64,000 nt of DNA from Ancylobacter oerskovii (GTDB taxonomy: Bacteria; Pseudomonadota; Alphaproteobacteria; Rhizobiales; Xanthobacteraceae), in contig NZ_JAHBGB010000027.1 in NCBI RefSeq assembly GCF_018390555.1, forward strand, positions 186,001 through 250,000. The letters are read 5' to 3'. Position numbers and translations under genes: made by a program. The notes beneath the pieces are model-generated. The model was not told the origin of the DNA. It saw only the letters and a list, made by a program, of their open reading frames with translations, and did no database searches. Of this stretch, positions 44,013 through 52,111 are shown piece after piece. Positions within the stretch are counted from its first letter, which is position 1. Every line of letters begins with the position of its first letter.

Positions 44013-45311
44013 TCAGCCTTGAGCGACGGATACGTTTGCGTGCTGCTGGGCACGTCCGGCCAGTTCCAGGCCGGCCGCAAGAATGCAGAACTGGACGACA
44101 ACGACGAGGAGGCCGTCTTGCGGCTGGCCCGGAAAGCCGAACAGGATGCTCAGCGGTCGTTCCGCGAGCCGCCACACAAGGTGATCCTGCGGGCCGACAA
44201 GCTGCGCCGCGCCGATCCAGGCCCATCGGCCCAGCCAATCGGCAAGACGCCAGAGCACGATGACGGAGACCGTAAGCGCAACGCCGGCCGATGCCGCCAG
44301 CATCACTCCATTGACGACCGCGTGCCACCGCTTGACCGTTCCACCCCAGAAATAGCTGATGAAGTCGGTGACGGGCCTCGGCAGGCGGGTCCAGCGGCTC
44401 AACATGCGGCCCGTTACCCGCTCGGTCGTGCGCGTCATCATGTTCAGGTCGTGGCCATAGATGATGGCGCCGAGATTGAACCAGATCAGGGGCAAGGCGG
44501 AATACCAGAACAGCGACGTCAGCCATTGTAAGAGCTGAAACTCGGCCGGCCAGTCGACCGGTTGCACCGCCGGGCTCGTCACTTCGGCGTTGGCCGCCGG
44601 GACCAACCACCGCAAGAGCTCCCGTGGTGACGGCAATTGCGCGAGCCACTCCACGAGCTGGGCTTGCCAGCCGGCGATCAAATGGAGACCGAGCAGAGCC
44701 CATGTCGCCTCGCAGGCAACGATGAACAGCGGCCAAAGGCGATGGCCGGTTCGCTTGTGCAGTTCCTTCGCGCCCCGGCGCAGCACCCATATGACGAAGA
44801 CCGCGACAACGACCCATAGCGAGCTCTCCATCTCCAGGGCGGAGGGACCGGAATTGGCCGGGTTCAGAAAATCGATCCGGCTCAGCTGGGTATCGAGGAA
44901 CAGTCTCGAATAGTCGCGCAACGTGTTCGACAGGAAGCCCCAGCCCGCATAATAGCCGTAGAAGGGGATGAGGACGGCCAGCAGGGCCCCGGCGAAGAAA
45001 CCGGTATCGCGGATGTCGGTCTCCGCGGTTTTCGCCTCGGCCGGCTGACGCCTTCTGCGCAGCAAGGGCAACCCGTCACGCAGGACAATGAACATCGCGG
45101 CGAAGACAAGAAGCTGCAGCAATATGATGGGCGCGAGCGCAATCAGGCCTGCAAAGCGGCTGAGGAGACCGATCTCGACGGCACCGCGCAGCAGCAGGAT
45201 ATTGAGGAAGTAGCTGCCCATCCAGATGGCGCTGAGAGGCGCGCCGAACCGCAGGACAAGGTTCGCGCTCAGCTTGATGTGAGCACCGGTGATATGCAGA
45301 ACCTCAGGCAT
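44013..45311 (-). CDS. Unrecognised polytopic membrane protein, envelope cluster gene 4
   Basis: Not recognised. A 432-residue protein with about eight predicted membrane helices (for example IWMGSYFLNILLLRG, LIALAPIILLQLLVFAAMFI, FFAGALLAVLIPFYGYYAG, SSLWVVVAVFVIWVL, GVMLAASAGVALTVSVIVLW). The long loops contain YSRLFLDTQLSRIDFLNP and ALPLIWFNLGAIIYGHDLNM, and the C-terminal part ends in LLVVVVQFCILAAGLELAG. It is convergent with the three anchored proteins at 42316-43990, so a shared system is suggested by proximity and matching membrane/extracytoplasmic layout. No transporter or enzyme motif was found. Confidence 0.72.
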   Translation of the reverse strand: MPEVLHITGAHIKLSANLVLRFGAPLSAIWMGSYFLNILLLRGAVEIGLLSRFAGLIALAPIILLQLLVFAAMFIVLRDGLPLLRRRRQPAEAKTAETDIRDTGFFAGALLAVLIPFYGYYAGWGFLSNTLRDYSRLFLDTQLSRIDFLNPANSGPSALEMESSLWVVVAVFVIWVLRRGAKELHKRTGHRLWPLFIVACEATWALLGLHLIAGWQAQLVEWLAQLPSPRELLRWLVPAANAEVTSPAVQPVDWPAEFQLLQWLTSLFWYSALPLIWFNLGAIIYGHDLNMMTRTTERVTGRMLSRWTRLPRPVTDFISYFWGGTVKRWHAVVNGVMLAASAGVALTVSVIVLWRLADWLGRWAWIGAAQLVGPQDHLVWRLAERPLSILFGFPGQPQDGLLVVVVQFCILAAGLELAGRAQQHANVSVAQG

Positions 45312-45650
45312 GCCTCCCCGCAGCTTGCTGGTAGCTTTATGGAGACTCCCCCTTCCAAAAACCGCTACATATTACCCATCTCCAACGCGGCAAGGAGTCC
45401 AATCTATTGGACGTGGCCGCAAATCTATTGTCAACGCCATCGATGCCGTGACGTCCTACCTTCTCTCAGAGAAGCAGGTTCATTGGTTCGCGGTCGGATG
45501 ATTTGAAACTATTTTTTCTTTGCAAACGACGCATCATCCGACGGCCCCGATAAGGCCGCCGTTCGGCAAGATCATTCCATTTGAAGAAGGCGGCACGAAT
45601 TCATCGTGCCCGCCGGTATCGGTCTGGTCTCACCTGGCGGCCCGCCGCCG
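45312..45650. other. Intergenic region with spaced inverted repeats
   Basis: About 340 bases between the start of the polytopic membrane gene and the end of the L,D-transpeptidase-like gene. It contains a 9-bp inverted repeat TCGGATGAT (45494-45502) / ATCATCCGA (45533-45541) flanking an AT-rich stretch with TTTTTTCTTTG, and a 7-bp hairpin GGCACGA/TCGTGCC (45592-45610) that could end the transpeptidase transcript, though no U-run follows. No gene was supported. Confidence 0.5.
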
Positions 45651-46355
45651 CTATGCCGGCAGGACGACCACCTTGGTCTTGACCGGCGTGCGGTCGTAGA
45701 GGTCGATCATGTCCTGGCTGAGCAGACCGACACAGCCGCTGGTGATCCCCGAGCCGATCGTCTCGGGATCGCTCGTGGCGTAGATGGTGTAGAGCGTGTA
45801 GGCGCCGTTCTGGTAGAGATAAAGCGTGCGCGCACCAAGCGGGTTATCAAGCCCGCCCGGCATGCCCCGGGCGTATTTCGCCGCCTCGGGCTGGCGCTGG
45901 ATCATCTCCTTGGGCGGGGTCCAGGTCGCCCATTCGCCTTTGCGCCCGACATAGGCGTCACCGTGCCACAGGAACCCCTCGCGGCCGACATTCGCGCCAT
46001 AGCGGGTGGCGAAGCCATCCTCCTCGACACGGTATACATAGTAATTGCTGGGATCGACGATGATCGTACCAGGCGCTTCCTCGGTATCGTAGCGAATGGT
46101 CCGGCGAAAATACTTCCGGTCGACCTTGCTGACATCGACGGCGGGTATCGGGAACTTCTCCTCGGGCACCGGCCCGTAGACTTTGGCCGCCTCGGCGAGG
46201 CTCATGCCGTCGGGTGTCGCGCAACCGGTCAACCCGAACGCGCCGAGACCGACGGCCGAGCCGACCAGAAACGACCGGCGGCTGACAAGTACCGCCCGGC
46301 GCCGGAGCAAGGCGATCTCGTCGACCTTCCCGGCATTCCCACCACCCATATTCAT
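45651..46355 (-). CDS. Tat-exported lipoprotein with L,D-transpeptidase (YkuD) fold
   Basis: A 234-residue YkuD-domain protein. The N-terminus has a twin-arginine motif SRRSFL (Arg26-Arg27) and a lipobox LTGC with Cys45, so it is probably exported folded and lipid-anchored. The C-terminal YkuD domain has the nucleophile Cys208 in the ITSGCVGLL motif. Usual enzymes have a His in an IHGT-like segment and Arg after the Cys (SHGCIR); here the His position is Tyr192 (IYATSD) and the Arg position is Gly. It may be a variant L,D-transpeptidase for peptidoglycan crosslinking or lipoprotein attachment, or a modified enzyme. Confidence 0.85.
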   Translation of the reverse strand: MNMGGGNAGKVDEIALLRRRAVLVSRRSFLVGSAVGLGAFGLTGCATPDGMSLAEAAKVYGPVPEEKFPIPAVDVSKVDRKYFRRTIRYDTEEAPGTIIVDPSNYYVYRVEEDGFATRYGANVGREGFLWHGDAYVGRKGEWATWTPPKEMIQRQPEAAKYARGMPGGLDNPLGARTLYLYQNGAYTLYTIYATSDPETIGSGITSGCVGLLSQDMIDLYDRTPVKTKVVVLPA

Positions 46356-46480
46356 GATTCTGGACTGCTCCTGTCCTGCTGTAGTTCAGCTGATACGCCA
46401 GCATACATCAATTCTGGGCCGGAAATTGTCGGTACCCGGTTCGACCTTCGCAACCTGCAGAGCGGAATCGACCCGCCCGG

Positions 46481-47818
46481 CTATTCTCGTGCCGCGTCGA
46501 TCGTAAGCCGCCCTCCCGCCTGCAGGCGGACGCGGCCCCTCCCGATCCGAACGATCTGGATCGGGGCCTGCTTTTCTTCGAGCCGGCGGCGTAGCAGCAG
46601 TAAGCGGGTTTCGAGATTGTCCTTGATCTCAGGTGTTCGACCGCCCAGGGCCAACCGCATTTCTCGATTGGTGAACGCGTCGCGCCCATCCTTCAGGTGC
46701 CATTGCAGCATCAGGCAAAGCAGCGCGCCGGCGACGCCCTTTACGATATACGTGCCATCGACGAACACGCTGTCGTCGACGCGGTGATGTACGACGCGGA
46801 TCTCCCGGCCGTCGGAAGCGGGCCGCAGAGCAGGTAAAACCTGCGCGGCCTGAGCCACCGCAGCCTGTTCGCCGACTCGCAAGGCGCTGGCGGCCTGTCC
46901 CGCCAGGATTTCGAGGGCCGCCTCGTCCTCCTCGCGGAAGGCCAACCGCTCCACGCTTTCAATGAAAAGGACGCCGGTCACCGCGCCGCGTGCCGCCATG
47001 GGAACGGCGATCTGGCTCATCGCCAAAGGCAGGCGTGGGAAGGCGACGACGCGCGTGGCATCCTCCGACATTTCCGCTTCGGTGCCGATCGCCTCCCCGA
47101 AGCGGCGCAGTCGGCTCATGTCGTTGACCTTGATCGTCTGCCGGCTCGCGGCTGCCGCGCCGATCAGCCCGTCGCCACTGGCGATCTCCGACCCCAACCC
47201 CGAATGCTCGTAGCCAATGCTGCCGGTCGTGACCCAGCATCCGCGATCGCCGTCGCGGATCAGCACGAGGGCATGGCGATATCCGAGCACATGCCGGACA
47301 CCGCAAAGCAGGTTATCGATGATCTCGTCCGCCTCCACCTGCCCCTCGATCGCCCGTATCGCCTCGGCAAGCGCCGGCAGGCTGATGGGCTCGCGGCTGG
47401 GCGCCGGCGTGGTCGGTACCGGAGAGGGCACTTTCTCGATCCGGTGCACCCGGAAGATGTCGGCGCTTCTCAGCCGCATGACCTCCGACATACCGACCTG
47501 GGCGCTGCTGGCCTTGAGCTGAAGCGCGATCTTGTCGAATAGCGGGCCTATATCGACCGAGCGTACGAATTCGATGTCGAGCAGGAACTGGTCGCCGGTG
47601 AAGCCATCGACGAGAATCAGCGTGACCTGGGTATTGGCACGGATGTTCGCCGCCGTCTTGGCGAAGAACTGATTGGACAGCGCAACATGGTCGTCATCGA
47701 CCCGCACCACATGCGAGAGATAGGAGATATTGGGCGTCCCATCAGCCGATGCGGTGGCGATGATGGAAGGAATGACGCCTTCGAAACAGGCGGAAAGGTC
47801 GAAAAGGCGAAGGCTCAT
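46481..47818 (-). CDS. FMN-barrel/GAF-domain sensor protein with C-terminal helical domain
   Basis: A 445-residue multidomain protein. Residues about 10-130 resemble a pyridoxamine-5'-phosphate-oxidase-like FMN-binding split barrel (PSIIATASADGTPNISYLSH, VALSNQFFAKTAANIRANTQ). Residues about 160-320 are a GAF domain (EIIDNLLCGVRHVLGYRHAL, GDGLIGAAAASRQTIKVNDM, IAVPMAARGAVTGVLFIESV). The C-terminal ~90 residues (FTNREMRLALGGRTPEIKDN, LETRLLLLRRRLEEKQAPIQ) look like a winged-helix-like domain. It may sense flavin, redox or an aromatic ligand. The start overlaps the 3' end of the small FMN-barrel gene (ATGA), so they form an operon. Confidence 0.8.
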   Translation of the reverse strand: MSLRLFDLSACFEGVIPSIIATASADGTPNISYLSHVVRVDDDHVALSNQFFAKTAANIRANTQVTLILVDGFTGDQFLLDIEFVRSVDIGPLFDKIALQLKASSAQVGMSEVMRLRSADIFRVHRIEKVPSPVPTTPAPSREPISLPALAEAIRAIEGQVEADEIIDNLLCGVRHVLGYRHALVLIRDGDRGCWVTTGSIGYEHSGLGSEIASGDGLIGAAAASRQTIKVNDMSRLRRFGEAIGTEAEMSEDATRVVAFPRLPLAMSQIAVPMAARGAVTGVLFIESVERLAFREEDEAALEILAGQAASALRVGEQAAVAQAAQVLPALRPASDGREIRVVHHRVDDSVFVDGTYIVKGVAGALLCLMLQWHLKDGRDAFTNREMRLALGGRTPEIKDNLETRLLLLRRRLEEKQAPIQIVRIGRGRVRLQAGGRLTIDAARE

Positions 47819-48294
47819 TGCGATCTCGCGCCGGCCAGCATGCCGGCAAGCGGGCCGGGTGTCTGGACGTAGATCTCTCGGACGGCGATCCGGGCAACCC
47901 GCGCTTCACGGGCGGTCAGCCATGGCGCGATGATGCTTCGGGGCACGCCCAGGGAGGCCAGTTCTTCCGTCGCCGCCATGATGAAGCGCTCCGCATGATC
48001 AAGGTCACGCGCCGCCGTGTCCTGCAAGGTGGCGTTCCCCTTGAGCTGGAAGCTGACATAGTCCGAAGGGCTGACGAAAGTGGCGGCGATCCGCCCCGTC
48101 TGCCGGATGTCGGCTTCCAGCCGCGGCCATTGCCAGGCGGAGAAGACGACGTCGAGCGTCTCCTTGTCGTCCAGCACGTCGAAGCCGACGCCACGCCCCA
48201 CGGATGGACGTCCGGCAGCACTGGCTGCGGCGATGATGCACATCAGCGGCCGCTTGAAGAATTCGAGAAGCTTGTCGTCGAGCCGCACCGCCAT
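47815..48294 (-). CDS. Pyridoxamine 5'-phosphate oxidase-like FMN-binding protein
   Basis: A 159-residue single-domain split-barrel protein: FFKRPLMCIIAAASAAGRPS, SAWQWPRLEADIRQTGRIAA, TFVSPSDYVSFQLKGNATLQ. Such proteins bind FMN, haem or F420 and reduce or sense small molecules; the exact ligand is not readable. It overlaps the multidomain FMN-barrel/GAF protein by four bases. The ATG at 48294 is preferred (GAAGGGG upstream); a GTG at 48312 is in frame with a poorly placed ribosome site. Confidence 0.82.
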   Translation of the reverse strand: MAVRLDDKLLEFFKRPLMCIIAAASAAGRPSVGRGVGFDVLDDKETLDVVFSAWQWPRLEADIRQTGRIAATFVSPSDYVSFQLKGNATLQDTAARDLDHAERFIMAATEELASLGVPRSIIAPWLTAREARVARIAVREIYVQTPGPLAGMLAGARSQ

Positions 48295-48552
48295 CCCCTT
48301 CGCCCGGCCCACACCTGCTTAGCAAAGTTTTAGGATATCTCGCACGCCTTGCACATTCATTTAGGAACGCCGGCATTCCGGGTGCGCTATAGAGGCGTCG
48401 CGCCGGCCGGGCGGCGTCACGAGCAAGTAACGCCAACTATTGGTGATGCCCCCGCTCCGACACGCTGGCGACTGCAAGGTCGCCGGAGCCGGCAGCAAGT
48501 CGCATTGAGACACAGCACCGAGAATTCAACAACGGTCCACGCAGGAGGCCGA

Positions 48553-49401
48553 ATGATGACGCACGTCCCCCCGAACGACAAAGACATGGTCCTCACCGCC
48601 GAGCAGATCGAAGCCTATCTCGCAAGGATCGGCGAAGAGCGGCCGGGTTCCCTCGACATATGCAGCCTGTCGAAACTTCATCGCGCTCATCTCATGAATT
48701 TCACCTGGGAGGCGCTGGATGCCTTCATGGGATGGCCGTCCTCAATTGCGCCGGCATCCGCCTTCGCCAAGATGGTGGAGGGGCGCCGCGGCGGCTGGTG
48801 CTACGAGATGAACGGCCTGTTCGGCGCCGCGCTCGCAGCCCTCGGCTTCCGGGTGACACGTCTGTGCGGCGGGGTCGACCGGGAGAAGCTTGGCGATCTC
48901 GCCGTCGGCAACCACCTGACGCTGCGCGTCGATCTCGATCGTCCCTACCTTGCCGAGGTGGGCGTGGCGGATGCCATCATCGAGCCGGTGCCACTGGCCG
49001 TCGGATCGATCAGCCAACGCGGGTTCGATTTTTCGATCGTGCCGGTGGAAGGCGGATGGCTCCGCTTCAACAATCATCATCGCGGGATTGCGAAAAGCGT
49101 CGATTTTCGGCCGGACTACAGCGACGAGGCTGGCATGGCGGCCACGCAGGATTGGCTGATGCGGGATCCCGGCTCGCCATTCACCAATGCGCTCGCCGTC
49201 TTCCGGCATACCGCGGACGGCTATGTTGCCCTGCAGAACGATTGCCTGCGCCACGTGACGGCGAGCGGCGTCAGCGAGCAACGCATCACCAGCGCCGATC
49301 ATCTCGCCGACACGTTCGAAACCGTTTTCAAGCTCGACATTCCCCGGCCTCGGCGGGTCTGGGAGAGAATTCGGGCCATCGGGTACGACGAGGCCGCCTG
49401 A
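48553..49401 (+). CDS. Arylamine N-acetyltransferase (NAT) homologue
   Basis: A 282-residue NAT-family protein. The catalytic Cys is Cys83 in RRGGWCYEMNGLF, and His121 lies in AVGNHLTLRV. The third triad residue is normally Asp in a DVGFG motif; here the segment is YLAEVGVAD, so Glu135 replaces it. Length and C-terminus are normal. It may acetylate arylamines or hydrazines using acetyl-CoA, or have a specialised role. Start at 48553 with GGAGG four bases upstream; an in-frame ATG three bases later is equally possible. The longer ORF start at 48349 lacks family similarity. Confidence 0.88.
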   Translation: MMTHVPPNDKDMVLTAEQIEAYLARIGEERPGSLDICSLSKLHRAHLMNFTWEALDAFMGWPSSIAPASAFAKMVEGRRGGWCYEMNGLFGAALAALGFRVTRLCGGVDREKLGDLAVGNHLTLRVDLDRPYLAEVGVADAIIEPVPLAVGSISQRGFDFSIVPVEGGWLRFNNHHRGIAKSVDFRPDYSDEAGMAATQDWLMRDPGSPFTNALAVFRHTADGYVALQNDCLRHVTASGVSEQRITSADHLADTFETVFKLDIPRPRRVWERIRAIGYDEAA

Positions 49402-49476
49402 ACCGGGTTCGCGTCGCCGACGTGGTCGGCTTCATCGAAAGCCGACCATTCCACCGGAAAAATCGGCGCAGGATCG

Positions 49477-49950
49477 TCAGAATGGGAAGCGCCGGACGAT
49501 GATCGCATCCAGCGAAAAGCTTCCCGGCCCGCGCAGGACAAGCAGCAGAAAGCACGTTGCCCAGACGCCATGCGTCGGCCAGGCGTCAGGATAGACGAAG
49601 ATCTCGATCACCATCGTCATCCCGAGGAGGGCAAGGGCCGAGAACCGTGTGGCGAGCCCAATCACCAGCAGCGCCGGGAAGAAATGCTCCGCAAAAGCGG
49701 CAAGATGCGCGGCAAGCCACGGATCGATGAGCGGCAGCCGATACTCCTCCTGGAACAGCGCAATTGCGCTGTCGGTGACCTGCCAGCCTTCGACCTTGGT
49801 CTGGCCGGATTGCCAGAATACGGCGGCGGGAAAGATGCGCGCGCAAAACAGTACCAGCGAAATCGGGACCGCATCGAGACGATCCCGTAGATGCAATATT
49901 GGGGATGCCATGTTGCTCGACGTCCGTGCAGTGGTGTTGATCGCAGTCAT
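49477..49950 (-). CDS. DoxX family membrane protein of the bufferin operon
   Basis: A 157-residue DoxX-type membrane protein with four helices (ISLVLFCARIFPAAVFWQSG, HLAAFAEHFFPALLVIGLAT, LALLGMTMVIEIFVYP, WATCFLLLVLRGPG). DoxX-like proteins often accompany bufABC genes. It overlaps bufC by four bases (ATGA). In the cluster it may assist export or protect membrane redox components; its exact role is unknown. Upstream of its end is a convergent NAT gene. Confidence 0.85.
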   Translation of the reverse strand: MTAINTTARTSSNMASPILHLRDRLDAVPISLVLFCARIFPAAVFWQSGQTKVEGWQVTDSAIALFQEEYRLPLIDPWLAAHLAAFAEHFFPALLVIGLATRFSALALLGMTMVIEIFVYPDAWPTHGVWATCFLLLVLRGPGSFSLDAIIVRRFPF

Positions 49951-50705
49951 GGCAGATCTCCATCGAAAACATGGATGCTGGTCGCCAGCCCACCGCCGAT
50001 GAGAATGGCGAGCGCGGCCGAAAGATCGAAATCCGTTGCCCTCGACGCCGCCGTGCTCGCGGCACGGCCCAGCGGCTCGCCGGCGCCGAGCGCTTCAATG
50101 AACAGCGCGGTTCCCAGGGTGAGCGGACGTATCAGGGGATCGAGTTCGGGACGATCGATCAGCACGGCCTGCGGCTGCCAATCGTCGATGGCCGCGGCAG
50201 GCTGGCTGCCACTGGTCATGGCGAGGATCGTCCACACCGGATGAGGCGAATGGATCACCGCGACAGCCGGGTGTAGCCTGACCCGCAACGCCTCGATCCC
50301 CTGCGACATCAGTGCCGAGAATGCATCGGCACCGAGCCGGACCAGATCCGGCGCGTGATAGGCGCGGGTGCGCGCAATCTCGATCCTCGCAATATCGGTG
50401 AGATAAGGCCAATCCTCGGCCGGCGTGAAGCTGGCGAGAAAGTCCGGGAGCTCATCACCGAAACTCGTCAGCAAGAGCGAAGTCGGTGGATGGGCCAGCA
50501 TGAATTCCCGCGCCATGGCGCGGAAGAACTCCTCGCCAACCAGCGAGATGAGCACCGGAAATCGCGTCTCCAACGCGCGGATCAGCGCAACCGCGACATT
50601 GTTGCGATAGACAGCGAAGCGGCGTTCGGCATGCCCGGCGAACTCTGGCGGCGGCCGCCGGTCCGGTGCCGTGAGCGCGCCGGCAAAGGAGGCGAGCGAA
50701 GTCAT
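49947..50705 (-). CDS. bufC: BufC/HvfC family RiPP maturation partner
   Basis: A 252-residue protein of the DUF2063 / HvfC-BufC family. The N-terminal domain (LASFAGALTAPDRRPPPEF, RRFAVYRNNVAVALIRALE, TRFPVLISLVGEEFFRAMA) is often listed as putative DNA-binding but in MNIO clusters acts as a partner that recruits the precursor peptide to the BufB enzyme. It starts three bases after bufB and is not itself a regulator by current understanding. Confidence 0.88.
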   Translation of the reverse strand: MTSLASFAGALTAPDRRPPPEFAGHAERRFAVYRNNVAVALIRALETRFPVLISLVGEEFFRAMAREFMLAHPPTSLLLTSFGDELPDFLASFTPAEDWPYLTDIARIEIARTRAYHAPDLVRLGADAFSALMSQGIEALRVRLHPAVAVIHSPHPVWTILAMTSGSQPAAAIDDWQPQAVLIDRPELDPLIRPLTLGTALFIEALGAGEPLGRAASTAASRATDFDLSAALAILIGGGLATSIHVFDGDLP

Positions 50706-50708
50706 GGC

Positions 50709-51563
50709 TCAGGCTACCGCGCTGCTTGCATGGCGTGTCAGCACCGCACCGACCCGCGCCGCCTCGGCACGCAGCACCGGCCAGGCCGGCACGTCATTGT
50801 CCCACTCGATCAGGCTGGGCAGCGGACCGGTACGGGCGATCACCTCCGCGAACAGGGCCCAGACCGGATCGGCCACCGGGCTGCCATGGGCATCGATGAG
50901 CAACGGTGCCCCGCTGTCGTCCATGTCCTCGTCATGGCCGCCGAGGTGGATTTCGCCCACCGCCTCGAACGGAAAATCGGCGAGATAGGCCCGCGCATCG
51001 GTGCCGTGGTTCACGGCCGAGACGAACACATTGTTGATGTCGAGCAAGAGCCCGCAACCAGTGCGAGCGACCAGCGCACCGAGAAAATCCACCTCGCCAA
51101 TGGTGCTCTCCTCAAAGCGTACATAGGTCGACGGGTTCTCCAGCAGCATGCGACAGCCGAGCGTGTCCTGAACCTCCGCGACGTGATCGCCGACGCGGCG
51201 TAGCGTCTCCGGCGTATAGGGCAGCGGCAGCAGGTCGCTGAAGAATGTCCCGCCATGGGAAGACCAGGCGAGATGTTCGGAAAAGCTCTCGGGCCGGTAG
51301 CGCTCGATCAGCGCTCTCAGCCGCGCGAGATGTGCCCTGTCGAGCGGCGCTTCGCCCCCGATGGAGAGGCCGACACCATGCAGCGAGAGGGCGAACCGCT
51401 CGCACAAGGCGGAGAGTTGGGCATGCGGCCTGCCGCCAGCACCCATATAGTTTTCGGCATGGACTTCGAGGAAGGCGATCGGCGCGGCGGGGTCGGCGAG
51501 GATGGCATCGAAATGCTCGGGCTTGAAACCGACGCCGGCGCCGGCGGGAAGACGCGTGGTCAT
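50709..51563 (-). CDS. bufB: BufB MNIO/DUF692 multinuclear iron oxidase
   Basis: A 284-residue DUF692 (MNIO) enzyme. These TIM-barrel proteins bind two or three irons and oxidise Cys residues of precursor peptides to thiooxazole or related heterocycles. Iron-ligand regions are visible: [56 protein letters not shown], and [12 protein letters not shown]. The start at 51563 has a strong ribosome site GGAGG; it is 66 bases after the bufA1 stop with a stem-loop between. Confidence 0.93.
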   Translation of the reverse strand: MTTRLPAGAGVGFKPEHFDAILADPAAPIAFLEVHAENYMGAGGRPHAQLSALCERFALSLHGVGLSIGGEAPLDRAHLARLRALIERYRPESFSEHLAWSSHGGTFFSDLLPLPYTPETLRRVGDHVAEVQDTLGCRMLLENPSTYVRFEESTIGEVDFLGALVARTGCGLLLDINNVFVSAVNHGTDARAYLADFPFEAVGEIHLGGHDEDMDDSGAPLLIDAHGSPVADPVWALFAEVIARTGPLPSLIEWDNDVPAWPVLRAEAARVGAVLTRHASSAVA

Positions 51564-51586
51564 GAGAACCTCCTGCCTGGGGATGC

Positions 51587-51610
51587 GGAGGGCGCCGGCA
51601 AGCGCCCTCC
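51587..51610 (-). promoter_or_regulatory. Stem-loop between bufA1 and bufB
   Basis: A perfect 9-bp hairpin with arms GGAGGGCGC (51587-51595) and GCGCCCTCC (51602-51610) and a six-base loop. No U-run follows, so it is likely an attenuator or stabiliser that raises bufA1 mRNA relative to the maturation genes. Confidence 0.6.
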
Positions 51611-51628
51611 GGTTCGCAAGCTCCGACG

Positions 51629-51916
51629 TCACATCGCCTTCAGATGACCCATGCCCTTGGGGGTTTTGATGGTCTCGCAGGTACCCTTGGCGACGTATTT
51701 CCAGGCTTTGGCGTCATAGTTCACCTTGGAGGTGCCGGCGCAGGTGGTGCCGGCACCGGCGGCGCAATCGTTCTGTCCGGCGAGCGAGACGCCGTAGCAC
51801 TTGTCCATGTTCGGCTGCGGCGCGGCCGGGGCGGCAGCGGCGCTGGCCACCATTCCGAGCGCGGCGGCGATCGACCCGGCAAGGGTGGCAGCGACGAAGG
51901 TGGTCTTGGCGGTCAT
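51629..51916 (-). CDS. bufA1: BufA1-type bufferin precursor (copper-responsive RiPP)
   Basis: A 95-residue exported precursor. N-terminal Sec signal (about residues 1-29, ending ASAAAAP) is followed by a Cys-containing core: Cys40, Cys51, Cys59 and Cys80 (in [25 protein letters not shown] and GTCETIK). This DUF2282 family matches the bufferin-1 precursors described in Caulobacter, where BufB/BufC convert Cys residues to heterocycles and the product binds copper in the periplasm. First gene of bufA1-bufB-bufC-doxX. Confidence 0.92.
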   Translation of the reverse strand: MTAKTTFVAATLAGSIAAALGMVASAAAAPAAPQPNMDKCYGVSLAGQNDCAAGAGTTCAGTSKVNYDAKAWKYVAKGTCETIKTPKGMGHLKAM

Positions 51917-51980
51917 GGGGATGTCCTCTGTGAGGTTGGCTTAAGCGCAGGGCATCCGTTCGCCCGGCGCTACCTCCTCT

Positions 51981-52006
51981 TTCGGCGGCCGGTGCCATTG
52001 CGTTAC
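51981..52006 (-). promoter_or_regulatory. SigF-type promoter of the bufferin operon
   Basis: On the minus strand -35 GTAACG (52006-52001), 16-base spacer, -10 CGAA (51984-51981). This matches the Caulobacter SigF consensus as remembered (GTAACC-N16-CGAA), and the ECF-sigma gene on the other side has the same motif. Predicted 5' UTR about 60 bases before the bufA1 ATG at 51916. Confidence 0.78.
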
Positions 52007-52064
52007 AGCGACGGGCGACGAAATATGCCGCGCGGAAAAATCCTCCGACCGTGCCGGACGGGAT

Positions 52065-52090
52065 GTAATGATCGGCCGGTAGCCGACGAA
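52065..52090 (+). promoter_or_regulatory. SigF-type promoter of the sigF-nrsF operon (autoregulation)
   Basis: GTAATG at 52065-52070, 16-base spacer and CGAA at 52087-52090, about 21 bases before the sigma-factor ATG at 52112. Same motif and spacing as the divergent bufA1 promoter, implying that the sigma factor drives both its own gene and the bufferin operon. Confidence 0.75.
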
Positions 52091-52111
52091 CTTACCTTCG
52101 GGAATGTATCG

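Noticed and set aside
49947..50705. BufC considered as a DNA-binding regulator because of its usual annotation.
   Set aside because: Its position between bufB and doxX and known MNIO systems point to a precursor-binding maturation partner; regulation is better explained by the sigma factor.
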